Source: Eudromia elegans
Lineage: Eukaryota; Chordata; Aves; Tinamiformes; Tinamidae
Assembly: GCA_003342815.1 (NCBI GenBank)
Contig: PTEX01000300.1
Coordinates: 422,432-486,431, forward strand
Reading direction: 5' to 3'
Length of the DNA: 64,000 bases
The position numbers were made by a program, and so were the translations under genes. Position 1 is the first letter of the stretch. Each line of letters opens with the position of its first letter. Positions 11,691 to 26,239 of the stretch are shown in pieces. Below the pieces are notes generated by a model. That model did not search any database. It was not told the origin of the DNA and worked only from the letters and a program-made list of their open reading frames with translations.

Positions 11691-14128
11691 TCAGTCCCAT
11701 ACGACCATCCATCTTTCTGGAGAACAATAGGGATTTTCGCATCGATAGAGTTACTTAGTGTCCTAACAGATATTTCATGTAAATATAGCTTCCATTCTTA
11801 GGTGCTCTATAAGCATAGAGAGTGGATGACCATCAATCAGCCTGTTGACCAGCACATCTGTAATTCTCCTTATATGCCAATATTAGTCATTCAATCTGGG
11901 ACCTTTCCTGGCCACTGCTGACTGTCTCTCAACAGTAAATCAAGCCCAGAGCTTGGGCCCTGTTAGGCAGCTAATCCTGTTTTTCAGTACGGATATGGTT
12001 TACTTTCTGCTGTTAAATCTGGTGTACTGCCATCTTAGAAGAATGTGTGAAACATTCCACTGAATCCCTATGGAAATATATTACCACTTTATTATAGCAT
12101 TTCCTCACACACATTTTATTTTCTTTGACCCTCAGGAGGAGAATTGTCTTTCTTACAGTCTTTTCAGGATTTACAACTCAATTTGATCTGGAGGTATTTC
12201 ATTCTAACACAACGTTGATTTTCCATTTGATTGTCACTTGGTTTCTGGAAGGGATACATGATCCCCGTTCTCATTCTGTTCTAAAAATTAGTGAATAAAA
12301 CTAATGAAAAGTAGCATAAGATATTCAGTGCAGATTTTTGTGACTCTTGATGAAAAATATCTCACTCATCAGATAATTTGGAAAGTTGAGAAAAATAAGA
12401 ATGTTTTTAACAGAGCCAAAACTGGACACTTTTCAAGATAATGTGGTCAGGATAAAGTAATGCCCAAGAAAAAAAATAATCGAAAATAATTAAAAAGGTA
12501 AAATTTAATATCTCATTTTTTTCAATAGGAAAGTGATCTTGATCTTGTTTTTCAAAGAAAACTGACTGTTGCCACTGCAAAAGACTTCTCAGAAGTATGA
12601 ACAATTTTTGAAGAAATTCTACTTATGCAGGACACATTTCATTACTTACTGTCTTTTATGATAGTTTCCACATTTAGAGAAAATAAATCATAAGTCAATC
12701 ATAAAGTCTGAGGGCCAGTGATTTCCCGTAAAATCATTAACAATTGTCTAGACTACCTAGACAACCAGTTTAAGTAGGTCTTTACCCAGACATTTCTAAA
12801 TACATGCAAAATTTGCTATGCTTAGGCCAGGCTAGGAATTGATTTTAACACTAGAGTCAGCTGGCAAAACTCGGCTCCCACTGATCCAGAATACGTTCTC
12901 AGTGATGACACTGCAAATCTGACATGATTGTAATGTAGTTCATCATCCAAGATTTATAAGACTTAAAAAATAAAAATAAAAAAAAATGAGAAGCACAAGA
13001 AATGAAAAACCTAACAGATGTCAGATGATCAGTCACCATCATCAGTAGGCTTTTTTAATAGTTTCTTCAGTTTTTGTATTGAAGGTCAATTGGTTTATTG
13101 GTCTACTGTGCAAAAAGGGTGATAATGCTAACAATCCATATGCTAAAGTGTCTGTCTGTATACAGATGGGATAATCTCTTCTACCAAATTTCTAAAATTT
13201 TTCAGAACCTGAAATAAAGAAAGTCTTCAGAATGCAAAATATCAGGCTGCCTTAAGATTAGACAGTGGCAGAAGCCTGCAATATGTAATATTTTCAGATG
13301 AGCAGGCTTTGTTAATTCCCAGGAGGGGAATCATCTCACAGCAGAGATGATTTGGGGGAGACACTAAATTATACTATCTTTCCAAAGTGAAGTTGAAGGT
13401 TAATTAATTCTGCAAAAAGGATTCATGACTCTATCTTACAGAATATGAACAATTTTCCTACTAGTCTGTTTTTCTTGATTTGCACCAAGTGAACATAATG
13501 ACTTTTTGTATAAAATGATAAGAAAGATTATTTTCCTAGTATTATAGTAGCATCCTCTAATAGTATTCACTTAGAGGATTGGACTCCCATAATTTGGGGA
13601 ACTTTGGGATACTATGATTAGATTATTTGGTATTGTATTCATCTGTTGATGTAAAGTCTCAGTATAAGATATGTTCGATCTTTTATCTTTTAAAATTATT
13701 TCTCTAGATCATTTATGTGATGACTAGTAGTAACAGACTGCTGAACTGGATTTGTATTTGTTTGCATTTATCAGACCTTAATGCATTGTATGCAGTTTGA
13801 ATAAACCAGGAACCTTCTAACCCTTTTTTCCAAAATAAAATAAATTTAAACCATGAGATTTTATGGTATTGTGCATTACTCTGGGACCTTACATCTTGCC
13901 TTACATCTAAAATGAAAGAGAAAAGACTCCTGAGTTGCAGTGCTAATTTTTATATGATAAGACTAGCTAGGAGATGCTTAATACCCACTGAGTCAAACAA
14001 AGGGAAATGTAATAATTTTGCTTTATGTCTAACAGAGTGTGCAGGGAGGGGTGGCGTTTTAGAAGAATGAATTTTCAAAGAGTTACAAGTTCACAAATCA
14101 TCAATATGGAACATCACTCTTTAAAATT

Positions 14129-14143
14129 AGAGAGAGAGAGAGA
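14129..14143. repeat. (AG)n microsatellite
   Basis: Seven and a half AG units, a short perfect dinucleotide run. Confidence 0.85.
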
Positions 14144-16047
14144 TGAAGAATGTAGTAATGATTCCTATTTGTTGGGTAAATGGACATTTCCCCACATTTA
14201 TGCCAGACTCCTCAGGCTTAGATACTTCTTCCAGATAGACTGATATCAAATGACAAGTAATTTGTGTTCATGCAGTTTTTTTTTGTGGTGCAATTCAGCT
14301 TAAATTCAAGGTCTGTGACTTTTTCTTTTTAAAGAAAATTACATTCTCAGAGCAACTTGACACAAATGTTTAACGATTTATCTAAATGGGCTTTTCATCA
14401 GACAGTTTTCCAGGATAATAAGGTAAGGCCATCAGTGTTTGCTTCAGTTACTGTTTCTTGAGTACTTTAGGAGTATATCTTCACCAGGAGGCATATTTTG
14501 TAATTTTCAGTGATGAATGTGACAAATGTTGATAGAGGCAACTCTTTAATCACAAAAGAAAGTGATTGTGCACAGTAACTCCATTAAGATATGTTCACAT
14601 CCCCAGATAATCTCTGGAAAAGACTTGTCTTAATTACAGCATTTTTAGAAATAATGACTATGTACTACTTTTTCAAGTACCTAGCAGATTGAGATTAGCT
14701 ATTTTGGAGTATAGGTAATTTGTACATAATTGGATAGATAGCACCTTTTGGATTTGAGGGAATAAAAATGCCTGGCAACTCGGTGTCTCAGTGTCTCAGA
14801 AATCCATAGTAGAAAATTATCTAATTTTAGGCTGAAACAGAATGGTTACATTTTATTACAGTAAGACTAAAGAAACACTTAGGGCCTGTGCCGATATCTT
14901 CATTCACATCCACTGGTGGGATCAGGGCCAGAAAACCCACTGACATCAGTCTAAACTTTTCCTGTCATTTCACTGGCTTTCCATACTACCATTAAATCCC
15001 CACTCCTGAAGACAATTACACACACAATGTTATGTGCACGAGACCTCTGCATATTCTGTGAACATGTACAGTTTCTTGTCTCTCAAACTTGAATTTTTTT
15101 TTAATAGACTTCATTTAGACTTCAGACCTAATCTTCCTTCTTTCAGAAAAGCCTTAATCCTCAGTTATGCTTTTCCCCATCACAGTCTCTATTCTTGATA
15201 TTTCTTTAGTCCACAATTTCCTTGAACATAAACTTGGGTTCCCCGTTGTACAATGAACTCTTGCATGTGTCAACAGGCTGTTGCTGCTCACAGTTTGAGG
15301 TGTCATCTTGTAAAATTCACAAGTAGATTCACGAATAGAAGAAAAGTTTGACCTCCTTTCCTTCTTCATAGACAAAATCCACAGTGGCTGAAATGCAAGT
15401 TTCCTCATGTAAGTGCTTTTATGTCTGATCACAAGACAAAGAGGAAACACATGATTTGGCTGTCATGTGGTATCTCAAGAAAAAAGTAGTTGCTCCTTTT
15501 GTTTTCCAGTCTTTGGACAAGGCAGATTGCCCTTAAGTGTGCTATAAAATGATGATACAATTGCACACAACAGTAATACAATCAAGACTAACTGTTTCTC
15601 AAGGGCACCTCCATGCTGAAGGTAGAGCTTGTTGTCCGAAACCCTGTCTGACACACTTTGGGCATTTTTTTGTTGAAAATGTTGACTGAGATTTTGCTAC
15701 AGCTGAAAAATGCTGTGTAGGCAAATCAGCTGCAGGAGTATGAGCTGAGCCTTCCTTTATAGTCAAAAACAGATTGAAAGAGGAAAGGAACATTTCTTCC
15801 TGTGGACCCACTCTGCCCTCCTGGCAGGAAGCTCTTTGCAGCTGCAGTGCTGGCCACCTGTGACAGCAGCACTCAATAGCTGGATATCCTGTTGTACAGC
15901 CCTGCTGCGGAGCCGTCCGTGAGGATATTTGGAAAGTAAATTGTGACTTTCCAGGGTTTTAAGTATGCTGGCTGGAGCTCTGTGAATCCCAAATCTTTTG
16001 GCAGGTTGCAAGACTTGATTTGCAAAGCACGTAATTGTACCTGAAGG

Positions 16048-16080
16048 CGTGTGTGTGTGTGTGCGTGTATGTGTGTGTAT
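16048..16080. repeat. (GT)n microsatellite, interrupted
   Basis: GT repeat with GC and AT interruptions, about 33 bases. In the minus direction it gives His/Thr-rich frames that are artefacts of the repeat. Confidence 0.95.
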
Positions 16081-16690
16081 AGGAACAAGAGACAGAAAAT
16101 CTTTTTGCACCTCTGCAATATGTGAAGTGAGTAAACATCAAAATGAGCCACAGATTTCTAGTGTTTAGATGAAAAATCTAAACTGATTTGAATAAGTGTC
16201 GACGAAAGGACCTCAATTTTGGCCCTTCTCCACATACTTGTGAATGGAAAATAAGTCAGAAAATGTGATTTCCTCTCCTAAAGACATGGGGAAGAGAGAG
16301 AAGTGGGATTTTAAAACAAGGTCTGGAAAACCTTTCTAAGCCTGAATTACATTTTTACATGCTGGTAAGAGGATTTTTTTTTTTTAAGATGTTAGGTAAA
16401 GGAGCTCTCAGGGACACTTTTTTTTTTTTTTTCCCCCTAGAAGAAAGAGGAAAGAACAAATTTACCTCATGATATTATACTTTTGGTTAAATGTTCTATA
16501 GTGGTTTTCTCTGAAGCACTGAAGCCTTGCTACTAACAGACAGGCTGCCTTCTTTTTTGGCTCATGTAATCTAACAAGTCCTCTACTTTTATGGTAAATT
16601 AAGCCAGGGAATTCTTGGGAAATCAAAGACTGAATGGATAGACCGATTGCCTCATGCTTTACAGTTCATCGCTTTTGACAACTAAACAAG

Positions 16691-16714
16691 TAGTAATACA
16701 ACTAGTAATACAAC
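16691..16714. repeat. Perfect 12-bp tandem duplication
   Basis: The unit tagtaatacaac is present twice back to back with no mismatch. Confidence 0.95.
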
Positions 16715-16824
16715 ACTGTACCAAGGAAGTGCTCATATTTTACAGAGGAAGTTAAATTCCTTGACACTAAATTTCAGTGAATCTTGGTAGCTAACTCATT
16801 TAGATCGTTTTGAAAGCCCTGGCA

Positions 16825-17830
16825 GAATGAAATTGCACAGAGGCCTATTGGAGGCCTGTGTTTAGCAGTGGCCCCCAGGGGTCAGTCCTTGGTCCAGTCC
16901 TGTTCAACTTACTCATCAGTGACCTGGATGAAGGGACAGAGTGCCCCCTCATCAAGTTTGCTCATGATACATAACCACGAGGAGCAGCTGATAGCCTCAA
17001 GGGCTGCTCTGCCATCCAAAGGGACCTGGACAGACTGGACAACTGGGCGGCGAGAAAACTTATAAAATTCAACAAGGGGAAGTGCAAGGTCCTGCACATG
17101 GGGAGCAATAACCCCATGCATCAGTACAGGCTGGGGACTGGCCATCTGGAGAGCAGCTCCGCAGAGAAGGACCTGGGTGTTATGGTGGACGACAAGTTGA
17201 CCATGAGTCAATGTGCCTTCGTGGCCAAGAGACCAATGAGATCCTAGGATGCATTAAGCAGAGCGTCTCCAGCAGGTCGAGGGAGGTGATTCTGCCCCTC
17301 TACTCAGCCCTGGTGAGGCCGCACCTCGAGTACTGTGTGCGGTTCTGGGCTCCCCAGTACAAGAGGGTCGTTGCTGGAGAGAGTCCAGTGCAGGGCTACA
17401 AAGATGATTAGGGGCCTGGAACATCTGCCCTATGAGGAAAGGCTGAGAGAGCTGGGCCTCTTCAGCCTGGAGAAGAGAAGACTGAGAGGGGATCTGATCA
17501 ATGTATATAAATATCTCAAGGAAGGGAGTGAGGAGGATGGGGCCATCCTCTTTTCAGTGGTGGCCAGTGATAGGACTTGAGGAAATGGCCACAAACTCAA
17601 GCATCAAAAGTTCCACAGGAACTTAAGGAAAAACTTTTTGACAGTGAGGGTGACAGAGCACTGGAACAGGTTGCTGAGAGAGGTTGTGGAGTCTCCTTCT
17701 CTGGAGATATTCAAGACCCACTTGCATGCAATCCTGTGCCCCATGCTCTCGGTTACCCTGCATGTGCAGGGGGGTTGGACTAGAAGATCTCTAAAGCTCC
17801 CTTCCAACCTTAATTATTCTATGATTCTAT
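16825..17830 (+). mobile_element. CR1 LINE, 5'-truncated, about 1 kb, with intact 3' end
   Basis: This is the longest well-preserved CR1 copy in the window. In order it shows the [16 protein letters not shown] box (about 16873-16914), the 'ISDLDEG' block, the catalytic region reading F-A-H-D-T at 16957-16971, where CR1 normally has F-A-D-D-T, an immediate stop codon (TAA, 16972-16974), the 'DLDRLDNW' block, the 'KCKVLHMG' block, the 'PHLEYC' block (about 17320) and the '[21 protein letters not shown]' region (about 17425-17490, named by motif only). The 3' tail ends with two octamers (attctatgattctat) at 17817-17830. A deletion near 17370 and several stops break the frame, so it cannot make an active enzyme. 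The 5' edge is approximate. Confidence 0.93.
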
Positions 17831-20536
17831 TGGTACCAGAGGTTTCTTTTAAAAGTACTATGATAATTATAGGTATTAGGTCAGAGATTACGGCCATTAC
17901 AGAAAGGGTGGGCTCAAGGACCTTCTGAAATAGGCTCTGAACAGTGAGCACAGAAAGCAGATATTTTTGTTGGAGCCCACCTTTGTGAATAAAACTGGTC
18001 TGGTTTTTTTCCTTGTAAGCAATGGGAGGGCATCAAAGAAAGCGCTCACTCCACTGCAATTTATTTCCCTTATGGAAACCATCGGTAAGTTTCTCGAAAC
18101 AGACAAGTGACTGTATCAGAAAGGAGGAACAATAATGTGTCTTAATAATTTGTAACCTAATTTGAACCTAACTGCTATTTTAGGAAATTGAGCATTCAAT
18201 AGTCAATCCTTTTTCTTGTCTGCCTTTCAGAAATCCTGTAGCAGAGTAAAGTGAAAATCCTCTGAACTAACCAGGCTTCTACCAGGATAGCATTTGGCTG
18301 TGGAAATGAGAGCTAAAACAGAAAGAGCTAGCAAACATCACAAGCTTCATTGCATTAAAAAGCTCAGATGAATATTTTTGGAAAATATTGTATAGTATTC
18401 CCACAATCCCACTTGGCCTATTTCACTTACTGCAGTAGAGAAGAACTAAATTTTGTGTTAAGAAACAACTATTATCTCCTATAATATTATAAATATTTAT
18501 TTGCCCAAGGTATATTAAGAAATACTATTCATCAAACAAATCCGATGTGTAGATTTTCTCAGATGAGCCAATACTAACCTGGGATTTCTCATCATTGACT
18601 CTCTCCCCTGTTAATTTCATTGAGAATGCCTTTGTTTTGTTTTCAGGAACTCATCTTTCTCCTGATAAGTATGTAAAAGGTCATATGTTTCCACAGTGTC
18701 TCTGCCAAATACAGCCAAAAGAATGGGTCTTTTGAATCATGACACACTCTCTTTCAGGCACTCTGGTGCTGCAGAAGACTGCTTATTATTTTGTTGCTCT
18801 TTTTCCCTTTTTTATTTCCTATTAAAATTAAAATAAAAATTTGGATATTAGGCTTGTTGCTTTCTTTGCCCTATTTACAAGAAAATATTCTAGTTTTTAA
18901 AGAACATGCCCATAATATACCTGTAAACACCGTTTTGCTGTAGGGCTGTTTCTTTTACAAGTCTTACAGTTGATAAGAATAATTGCTATCCCTATATTTG
19001 ATTACAGTACACATAAGAATACAGGCAATTAGTCCACAGCAATGGTAAACTCTCCAGGGGCAAATCCAGGTAAGAAATATTGATATTATTATTGTGCGTG
19101 TATGGGTAATTAGGAACTACTATACAAGAAACCCATGGGGAATGTGAAAACCTTTAATATTTATTAATGTTTGCTACTATGAATATTTTGTATTATTCAG
19201 CTCATTATATATTAAAATTACTTTTATCCTATTACCTGGATTTAAAGTTTGTGTCTAATGTTTCTACACTACATTGAGATATCTCAATGCATCAGAATTT
19301 CCTTTGATAGAAAAGTAGTTGTCATTATCACTTTTTCCTCAGTTGGTTACACTATTGGGTCATTCATCATTTTTTTTTTCATTCATATTACAGGTCCAGG
19401 AATAATGTTATTTCAATTTGGAACATACTTTGCTGTAAAAGTACTGTAAAAATTTTATTTCTAGCCAAATGTTCTGTAGATAATTGTGCAGGTTGTAAAA
19501 AAAAAAAAATCTTTTTTTTTCCTTTAACATTAGTAAAATTGATGCAGTTGTAGCAGACACAAAAAGTAAAGAATACATCTCATAAATATCAAAGTTTTGA
19601 AAATCACTGAGACACACAAGATGATAGATTTTCCTCCACTGTAATGAAAAGTTCCAGGCTTGTTAGAGAAATTGCTACATTGCATTCCTGCTAAGCAAAA
19701 GGACAGATAGATATCACTCAGTCCATTATGGCTCTCCAAATTCTGTACCACTAATTCCAGTAAGGAAATAAATGTAGTCTTAGAACATCATTCAAGTAGC
19801 AGACTGACATAAGCCAGAGAAAAAGAAACACCAAGTCTACAGTGCTAGCTGTAGAGCAGTGGAGAATTCAAAATATTCATGTAGGATGAAACCTGTTAAT
19901 TACATCAGCATTTGAGCATTTGAGAAAAGTCTGGTAATGGGTAAGCTTTTTTTTTTTTCCTTTTAGGAGAGTCCATAAAAATGTTCAACATGCAGCTACT
20001 GTTACCCCTTTCTGGTGAACTCTTCATTTCGTATTAATTTTTTGAAGCTTTTCCTCATAGTCAGAGTATGCCACACAGGGAAGGTTTTTCAAAGAGGCTC
20101 TGGAATCAAAGAAGTCACTTCTTTCACTACAATCTGGCAGGCTAAAGCTAGAAATCATTAGGATCATAGCAAAAAGGATCAGATATTGGCTGTATTGTCA
20201 CGGACATCAGCTAAAGGACATACTCTACAGCAGCATCAGGTTTTCTAATCTATACTGAGACCAGAGTCCCTTTTAGATGATGTGTATGATATTTGTATCC
20301 AACAAAACACTAAAGTAGTGTATGTTTCTTACGGCACCTTCACATGACAAGTCACATGACTTTAGTGTATTAGCTTATCATTGACTGTTTTCCAGAAACA
20401 GCCTTAGACCTCTGTTATTTAGGACAGGGAGAAAATATATTCAGAATACAAAATGTAGGCAAAAATAGCAGAGTTAATTATAATGTTATTCTAGGCCTTC
20501 TCTAGTATTGCATCATTATTAAGAGAGAAAAAAAAG

Positions 20537-20572
20537 AGGTACAGCTTTATCTACAGGTACAGCTTTAGCTAC
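20537..20572. repeat. 18-bp tandem duplication
   Basis: Two adjacent units, aggtacagctttatctac and aggtacagctttagctac, differ at one base. Confidence 0.95.
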
Positions 20573-22967
20573 AGCCATTGGAAGGGAGGGTTCCAAAAAA
20601 TACCTATCCTATCCCTACCTGTATCACTACACCTCAAGTGAATAAAGAAATTATTTCAACATTACATGGATCAGTCCCATTCCAGAAGACATAAATTAAA
20701 TAATGCTAGTAAATCTCATGAGAACATTTTAGCTAATGAAATCAATGTAATGTAATGATAACATTGGGCAGAAGCAGGTCTTTCATGTATCTACAATGTG
20801 GCTAACATTAGTACACAGCTAAACCAGCTCTAATGATGCCTTTGTCAAGGAAGATTAGAGAATGTTAGACCCAGCAATAAGCCTTGTACATTTCAGATGT
20901 AAAATCTGTTTCCACCTCTTACAGCTAGCACAGTGAGCTGGAAATATTACAACACAGGGCCTGAAAGTCATGTAAAGGACTCAGCTATACCAGTCTTTTC
21001 TGTCCTGAGCTCTCTCTCCTCCAGCGTTACTGCATTAGCAAGAGTCTACCTGCCCATTCCAAGCACTGTCAGGTAGTAGCTCTTCCAGGATTGGCCTGGA
21101 AATGGCACCCTCTCTGAGATAAAAAGCTTAAGCACACTCTTCTGCATATCACCAAGGGCTGGGATAAACAGAGAAAAAAAATACAAAAATGAAAAGTTTT
21201 AGTTTCCTATTATCCCTTGTAAATAAGCTTGATTAAATACACATTATTTGCAAGCCTAAAAGTCTCTTTGATTTTAGATTTCAACATGGTTTAATTTCAA
21301 AGTGGACAGCCCTAAACTTTCAGTAGCTTTTTATATTCTTTCATGATTTTTACAAACCCAATAATCATTATAAAACACCACAGAACTGCAAGCAGTTTGC
21401 CTGAACCTTCATGAATCAAAATGTAAGTGTACTTGTCATGGGACTGCACATCTGCTAAGGAAAGCTAGAAGTTATAGCTCTATCTTCTTTAATAACTTAA
21501 ACTTATATATGCAGTTTTGAGACTTTCACTCAATATGAAATCAATAATTTATACAAAAAATCTTGCATATGTGTCTTGTAACTACCAAATAATAGATGAA
21601 AACTGACAGATAAAAGCCCATTTTCAGCAACATCTCAAAGACGGATACTGCATATATGCAGGATATCAGTTAAATAGTTCTCCTGAGTATGTCTCATGTG
21701 ATGTTTAGCTGGAAAAGCTCACCTGAGGGGGAAAAAAAAAATGGTTTTGGGCAGCAATAATTACCTTTGTTGGACACCACATGACAGAAAAATAAAGTCA
21801 GGAGAATTTAGAAGATAGTCACACTTTTTTTTTCTTCCAACCTCACTTAGGTGCAGATTGGAAACCCACTGGGAATGTTAAAAATGTCTGTGACACTGAA
21901 GTCAGAAATGTAAGATTTATGGGCTTACTGGCAGAGCAGGCAAGCAAACAGAAGCCTAGTTCCTGTTACCTAGTGTAAAGGGCTAACTTCTGGGATTACA
22001 TTTTGGTCCCTAGTCTCACAGTTTTTTCACTAAATGATGTTTAGATAAAATGCATACAGTATTTGGATGGGTGACTAAGTGCCTGGCTCCCCACTTTCAA
22101 ACATTTGTCCTGAACCTGGGGCTGCAGTCTCATGCTTCCTCTCCTTGGCTCTCATCACTCCATTACTGGCTGTGTGGCAGCCAAGCTTCACCAGGAAAGG
22201 TAAAGACATCGCTCTCTTACTCTTGTCATCACCTGGGTCTCAGCATACTTTCTCAGAAAAGATGAATGTAAACCTCTTCAGGCTCTGCATTGAGCTGAGC
22301 CCGCTTCTTGCATTAGTACTCTAACCTTCAAGCTACTAGGAAAAACGTGTGCATTTCTCTTCCAGATGTGTTTTCCGATGAGATGGACCATGACTGCTGT
22401 ATGTGATGCTGAGCTCTCCTGGCAGTGCATATCTGAGCACAGTTGCCGTCGTGGGGTGCCGCAGATGCTGATGTGTGCAGACTGAGCAGAGCAGGTCCCA
22501 GAAATGTTTGCACCTCACAGGGATACCAAAGCAAGCTGTGCTCGCCTTGCCATTGAGGTATTGCTTCTGCGAGATATTCATCCTAGATCTCGTTGACAGG
22601 GCACCTTGGATTTTTAATGATTGTATTCAAATCTAGGCATCTGAACTGAAACTGGCGATGTAAAGTTCACAGTCTGCCTGACATATGCTTAAGTGGCCTC
22701 AAAAGCCAGATAATGTTTTAAATTCTTTTGGAATTTGAAAGCAAATTACTCTTAAAGTGAGATTTGCCTAAGTTCCTCAGGAAACCATAAGTCCAAAAGC
22801 AGAAGTTATTACATGAACTGACGGACGATGCAGAACATTTCAGACACTCTGTTTTAGTTTGTAGTCTTCTGTGGAATTTCCTTTAACAATTCCAGTTCCA
22901 GACAAAAAAAAACGCTCTCAAGCACTTAAAATATCCAAGGCTATGAGACTTGTCCCTGTTTTGGTTT

Positions 22968-22968
<1 letters not shown>

Positions 22969-23028
<60 letters not shown>
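22969..23028. repeat. 60-base poly-T homopolymer
   Basis: Sixty uninterrupted T. This is by far the longest homopolymer in the window. A minus-strand poly-A tail of a retrocopy would put the inserted body to the right, but no polyadenylation signal or recognisable body is present there. Length may also reflect sequencing or assembly error. Confidence 0.9.
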
Positions 23029-25813
23029 CCTGAATTTCTGAATTTGGCAGTCTACTTACACTGTTTTGGCATAATCTTTTGAAATAGCTTGTGGTTTTTT
23101 TATAAGTTAATTTTTAGTGGACACAGAAGCAATCAGTAAAGTTTCTTTCTTAGGGTTAACGTCTCTTCTCAGTGGAAAGAGTTCCCCACATCTTCCCAAC
23201 TCCAGTCATCTGACCTATTCATCTTATATGGGCAGAAGAAAACATGTCTTTATTCCAATACACATATCGGTTTGTCCAGATAGTAGAGTTTGTTTTATGA
23301 TTTATGCTAGCACTTTCTTATAAAATTAGTGAGTTTGCTTTGTTTTTCCATTCAGACTGTATATCCCTTGTACATCTCTCTGTTTTAGTGATTTTTGCTT
23401 TCCCAGGATTGATAAAAATTTCTGGGAATACAATTACCTGGAGCCATCCAACCAAATTCTTCTGTGTCTCTCCAGTCTGTGAAAGACTTTATTAGTACCT
23501 GGCTCTAATATCTATTTCCATTTTTGCTGAGAGTTTGCAGCTCACACCAGAGGAGGGGGTTATCCAGCATTTGCTATTTGCCAACATGTTTTCATGTCTA
23601 CTTTTTGACCATCTGCCTCAGAAAATATCAGTATCTCAGCCTAAACTGTACTCAAAGGACATAGGTTATTCACCTGAAGCAGACACCGTATTTCAAAATA
23701 GTTTTTTTTCACTACTGAATGTACATAACTTACAAAAACTGCTAGAAAATCAAGATTCCTCTGAAGCTTTTAATGGAAGAGAAACTCAAAAAATAAAAAT
23801 ATTTCATTTTTCTACTGGTTATGCTTCTTGGTGAGCTAACACCAGCTAGGAATAAGAGAGTTCTACAATTCTACAATTTATAGCTATTAAGAACAGTTAA
23901 CAGCATCAAGCCTTACAGACCTTTCCTGTTTGCAGCTAGATCTCGGATAACGAAGCTCATAGTCACTGTGAGTGGTAACAGAATAACAGAATCTGTTGTG
24001 GAAGTAGTTACTCATTTTCATGTGTCGTTGGTCCAGGCTCCTACTCACTGTACAGCTGAAGGCCTTTAATGTTGGTATATATTGAATAATTTCATTGTTC
24101 AGAGAGATAAACATTATGCACCAGTTACTTCTCTGTGAGACTTGAGGTAAATTTTGAAATGCAACTTTAGAAAATTCTTTTTTTTATTGTAATGTCTGGG
24201 GCTTTTTTTTTTTTTTAGTAGAGTAGTTCATCTGTTTTTTGTCTTTGAGTAATGAGCTCCTCTGCTCATGGCCTTTTTATAAACATGTGAATTTGGAAAT
24301 AAAAAAATGCTATAAACTAAAAGAATACACATCAACATAAGCATCTTCTACTATGTCAGCCATATCTCTATTAACCATATGGAATTAAGTCAATTTATGT
24401 TCATTTAAATGAGCTGTATTTAGAATTCACAAGAAACTACATTGAGACAATGATCATATGAATACCGGTGCCTGCTGAGATCCCATTATAACTGTTTCAA
24501 GCCTCTCGAACAGAGAGGGCACCATAGAGAAACACATTTTTATTTGCCTTTGCTTCTAAGAGGATGAACAGCTGAGCTGTGTTACCCTAGAGGTAAAGTA
24601 CTAACAGTATTTCCCAGAGGTTTAGTGCCCTTTGTAGGCTTTAACACAAAGAGCTGACAATAAATTCAAGACCAGTGCAAACTACATAAGTGATCGTATC
24701 TTACGTATTAGCAGTGTTTTAAAAATAAGTCATCTTGTTTTCCTATCCTTTAGGAAGAAAAAACCTTTTTGTGGGGAAGGGTGGGAGGGGCTTTTATTCA
24801 ATTTTTCAATATACTCAATTAATGCTACTTCAAACTTGCTAAGCTATGTTCTGTTGAATGCGGTTTACCATTTCTGAAAAAAAAACAGAAATTTCCCATT
24901 CCCTGGGCTTCAATATTGATGATGTTCCTTGCCCAAGGTCACCCTATGAATCAGGAAGCACATGAAATACAGAAATTTAATCGGAGTCCTGGGCTCATAT
25001 GCTCAATTCCATAGATGTGTTTTCAGACACAGATGGTAAAATCATACCTAAATTTTCAGATAACCATTTGTGATAAAGCTCCTGGATACTTCAACAATGC
25101 AATGAGCTTTTGGAAAATAAAGTTATTGGCAAACTTTTATCACATTAATCTTCTCCGTGAACTCAGTTTGACTTGGACTCAGTTTACTTAGGCAATTACA
25201 AACAAGCTGTTAAAATTATTTTGCAATGCTAACTTTTTTTTCCCCAATGTGGCTGTTTTAGCGATGTCCATTTAAGTGAGAACAAAACAAAACTATGCTA
25301 AATTGTTATGCTTTAGATTAAATGCACAGGGTCTAAGATCTTGTGCTCTTTTAATTGTATTGCAAGATATATTGAAACAGAATTCCTCCACCAAACACCT
25401 TAGGCATATTTAGCTACAAACTACAAATTTAACTGCTCCTTGTTATTTTTTCTTTACACTGAAGATATCAGTATCCTTGAAGTATACTGAAGCTTTTTGT
25501 CAAATAATTCTGATGCATTTATAGGCAAAATTTTCACATCTTCTGAAACATTCTCCTCTTGAAGAGATGATAAATGCTTTTTAATGTAAAATTAGGGTAG
25601 AAATGGAAATAGAAAGTTTCCATACTATAGAGAAAATATGTTTACCGAATTTCATACCGAAAATGTTTTCCAACTAGCTAGAGCTTCTATGTCAACTTTC
25701 TAATAGCATTTCCTCTTCTTCTATGTTCATATTCATAAAACATTTTGGAAAAAAAAGAAAAAACAAAACAAACAAGTAGTTTATTAGCTGCTCAAAAATA
25801 TGAGAAATACAAC

Positions 25814-25828
25814 AAAAAAAAAAAAAAA
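25814..25828. repeat. Poly-A run (15 bases)
   Basis: Simple homopolymer, with no adjoining retrocopy recognised. Confidence 0.9.
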
Positions 25829-26239
25829 CCCACAGTTTGGTCAGTCACTCACCTCCAAAAGGATTAAAACATTGCTCTGCCTTTAAAAATTGGCTGTAAA
25901 TAAAGCTATATTATAATTTAAGAGCTCTAATCCTTGCATGTAATAAAACTACATTTAGACTTATATCTGGTTAGGATTATTATTTGACAGAAACAAATTT
26001 ACTCTGTCCTTGAAACCTTTTAGCACAGTAGAAAGAGCATAACAGAGCTGTAGTCTTTTCCACCTTGTATGGCAACAACTGGGTTGTTTACAAAATTTTG
26101 AGCAATTACATGCTGAGGAAATCCACTTAATACAGCGGCATTTACTGCTTCGGTGTGAAAGAGATTATGTGCTTTTTATTTTTTCTTAGCTGTAAGTGGA
26201 TGATTAAACAATAGAAAACATGAATTCAGGTTGATTGAC

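Larger units (their letters stand above)
10644..16824. other. Unique AT-rich stretch
   Basis: No gene or recognisable transposon. It contains an A/G-rich tract at 11647-11690, a short AG repeat at 14129-14143, a GT repeat at 16048-16080 and a perfect 12-bp tandem duplication at 16691-16714. Minus-strand frames at 15154-15450 and 15763-16151 are short; the latter group is held open partly by the GT repeat. Confidence 0.65.

Noticed and set aside
22969-23500. Processed pseudogene with a poly-A tail on the minus strand
   Set aside because: No polyadenylation signal next to the run and no recognisable coding body to the right.
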